Below are positions 63,160 through 64,000 of a stretch of DNA of 64,000 nucleotides, one piece after another. A program made the position numbers and the translations under genes. The stretch comes from Rhynochetos jubatus (taxonomy: Eukaryota > Chordata > Aves > Eurypygiformes > Rhynochetidae): positions 14,273,501 through 14,337,500 of the forward strand of contig CM050656.1 of assembly GCA_027574665.1 (NCBI GenBank), given 5' to 3'. The notes under the pieces are model-generated. The model was not told the origin of the DNA. It ran no database searches and saw only the letters and a program-made list of their open reading frames with translations. Each line of letters begins with the position of its first letter. Positions within the stretch are counted from its first letter, which is position 1.

Positions 63160-64000
63160 ATATAAATATTTGAAAAGACATTTTATAACAAGATTTTAAA
63201 GGAAGGAATATTGTCCAAGAGGATGCTCATGGTAAGGCAAGAAACCAGAAATATCAAAAATGTATACATTTAATCCACTCTTTTCATGCTGAAAATGTGT
63301 AACAGGCGAGTGAAGGTGACATTCAAATGTTTTTGCCATAAATTATTTAGTCTTAGAATTGGTGGGAGAAGCTTTGAAAGAAATGAGAAATCCTTCTTAA
63401 TAATATTTGTATTTGTATTAACATGATATAAATCAATACTATAGTCTAAGCTATGATTCTGTCTTGGCCAGCCCCGGATTCTCTCTGTAGGTGTTCGTTC
63501 ATGTAAACCTGCAGATTTGGTAGGACTGAGTAGCACACAAAGCACGGAGCTTTGCCTGTGTGGGTAACCTAAACATTGACCTTTAATTCAGCTAGTCTCT
63601 GCCTACCCACCAAGAGAAAGCTGGAATGAGATGCCAAATGAAGTACAAAAAATTAGTTGAGATCCTTTCAAAAAATAGCCTCGTCACACCACACCTGTGA
63701 AGCTTCTTCATCCCCTGCACAAGTGAAGAAAGTGAGGCAGAGAGCATCCCACGTGCATTGCGAAAAGAGACCGCGTCTCGGGGGAGTTTGGGACTGTCAC
63801 ATTGCGTCTCGCTCTGCGCAGGAGGGAGATGTCAGCTTCCCAGCAGTTCTCGTGAGTGGAGCAATCCATTTTGTCGATCCACCAGCTGGCCAGAATGTCA
63901 GGGGAGTGCCAGGTTCCCTGTCTGCCTGGTGCTAACCAGCTGGCCCTGGGCATGCTTAGAGGCCTGCAGAGCCAAGCTGAAGGCAGGAGGCAGCGCTGGA
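63160..64000. other. Intergenic, GC-richer right edge
   Basis: AT-rich to about 63650, then noticeably richer in GC and CpG (for example around 63765-63825) up to the window end, with paired CCAGCTGGCC blocks at 63885-63894 and 63937-63946. No exon is recognised. In mammals a second IFI44-family gene and ADGRL4 follow, so this could be the approach to another gene, but nothing seen here proves it. Confidence 0.4.

Noticed and set aside
1..64000. CRISPR arrays, rRNA, tRNA, LTR retrovirus or phage genes
   Set aside because: No regularly spaced repeats, no cloverleaf or rRNA-like blocks, and no paired LTRs or gag/env-like frames were found on reading both strands.

Overview
The window is vertebrate nuclear DNA, most likely from a bird or at least a sauropsid. 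The evidence is a CR1-type LINE as the only clear interspersed repeat family, AT-rich and repeat-poor intergenic DNA, and the order of two recognisable genes. No bacterial operon, CRISPR array, rRNA, tRNA or phage structure is visible.

Left edge (1-about 2950, + strand): the end of the last intron, the terminal coding exon and the probable 3' UTR of PTGFR, the prostaglandin F2-alpha receptor. The exon encodes the C-terminal 101 residues: the end of TM6, extracellular loop 3, TM7 with the prostanoid-receptor Arg and DPWVY motif, and the cytoplasmic tail. Earlier exons lie outside the window.

Middle (about 2950-53200): some 50 kb of intergenic DNA with no convincing host exon. It holds a long but broken CR1 LINE (about 8341-12098), two short old CR1 3'-end fragments (7551-7610 and 31250-31310), a much older LINE reverse-transcriptase relic (about 13600-13900), simple repeats (a 23-base C run and a TTTC microsatellite), an IRF/ISRE-like motif cluster at 34669-34737, and several long unrecognised ORFs that may be chance.

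Right part (53201-60691, + strand): three separated segments that encode parts of an IFI44/IFI44L-family protein in the correct order. They are an N-terminal TLDc-like exon, a GTPase P-loop exon and the C-terminal exon. The first has an apparent frameshift, the second runs into a stop soon after the P-loop, and I cannot find the rest of the TLDc domain or the GTPase core. The simplest reading is a decaying IFI44-like gene, or one too diverged to read in part. In mammals PTGFR is followed by IFI44L and IFI44 in the same orientation, so the layout matches an old syntenic block. Beyond it lies an intergenic flank with one more CR1 3' end (63063-63159) and a GC-richer edge.

The two genes have separate roles: prostaglandin signalling at the plasma membrane, and an interferon-inducible antiviral-type GTPase family. 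Nothing in the sequence links them functionally beyond shared location.
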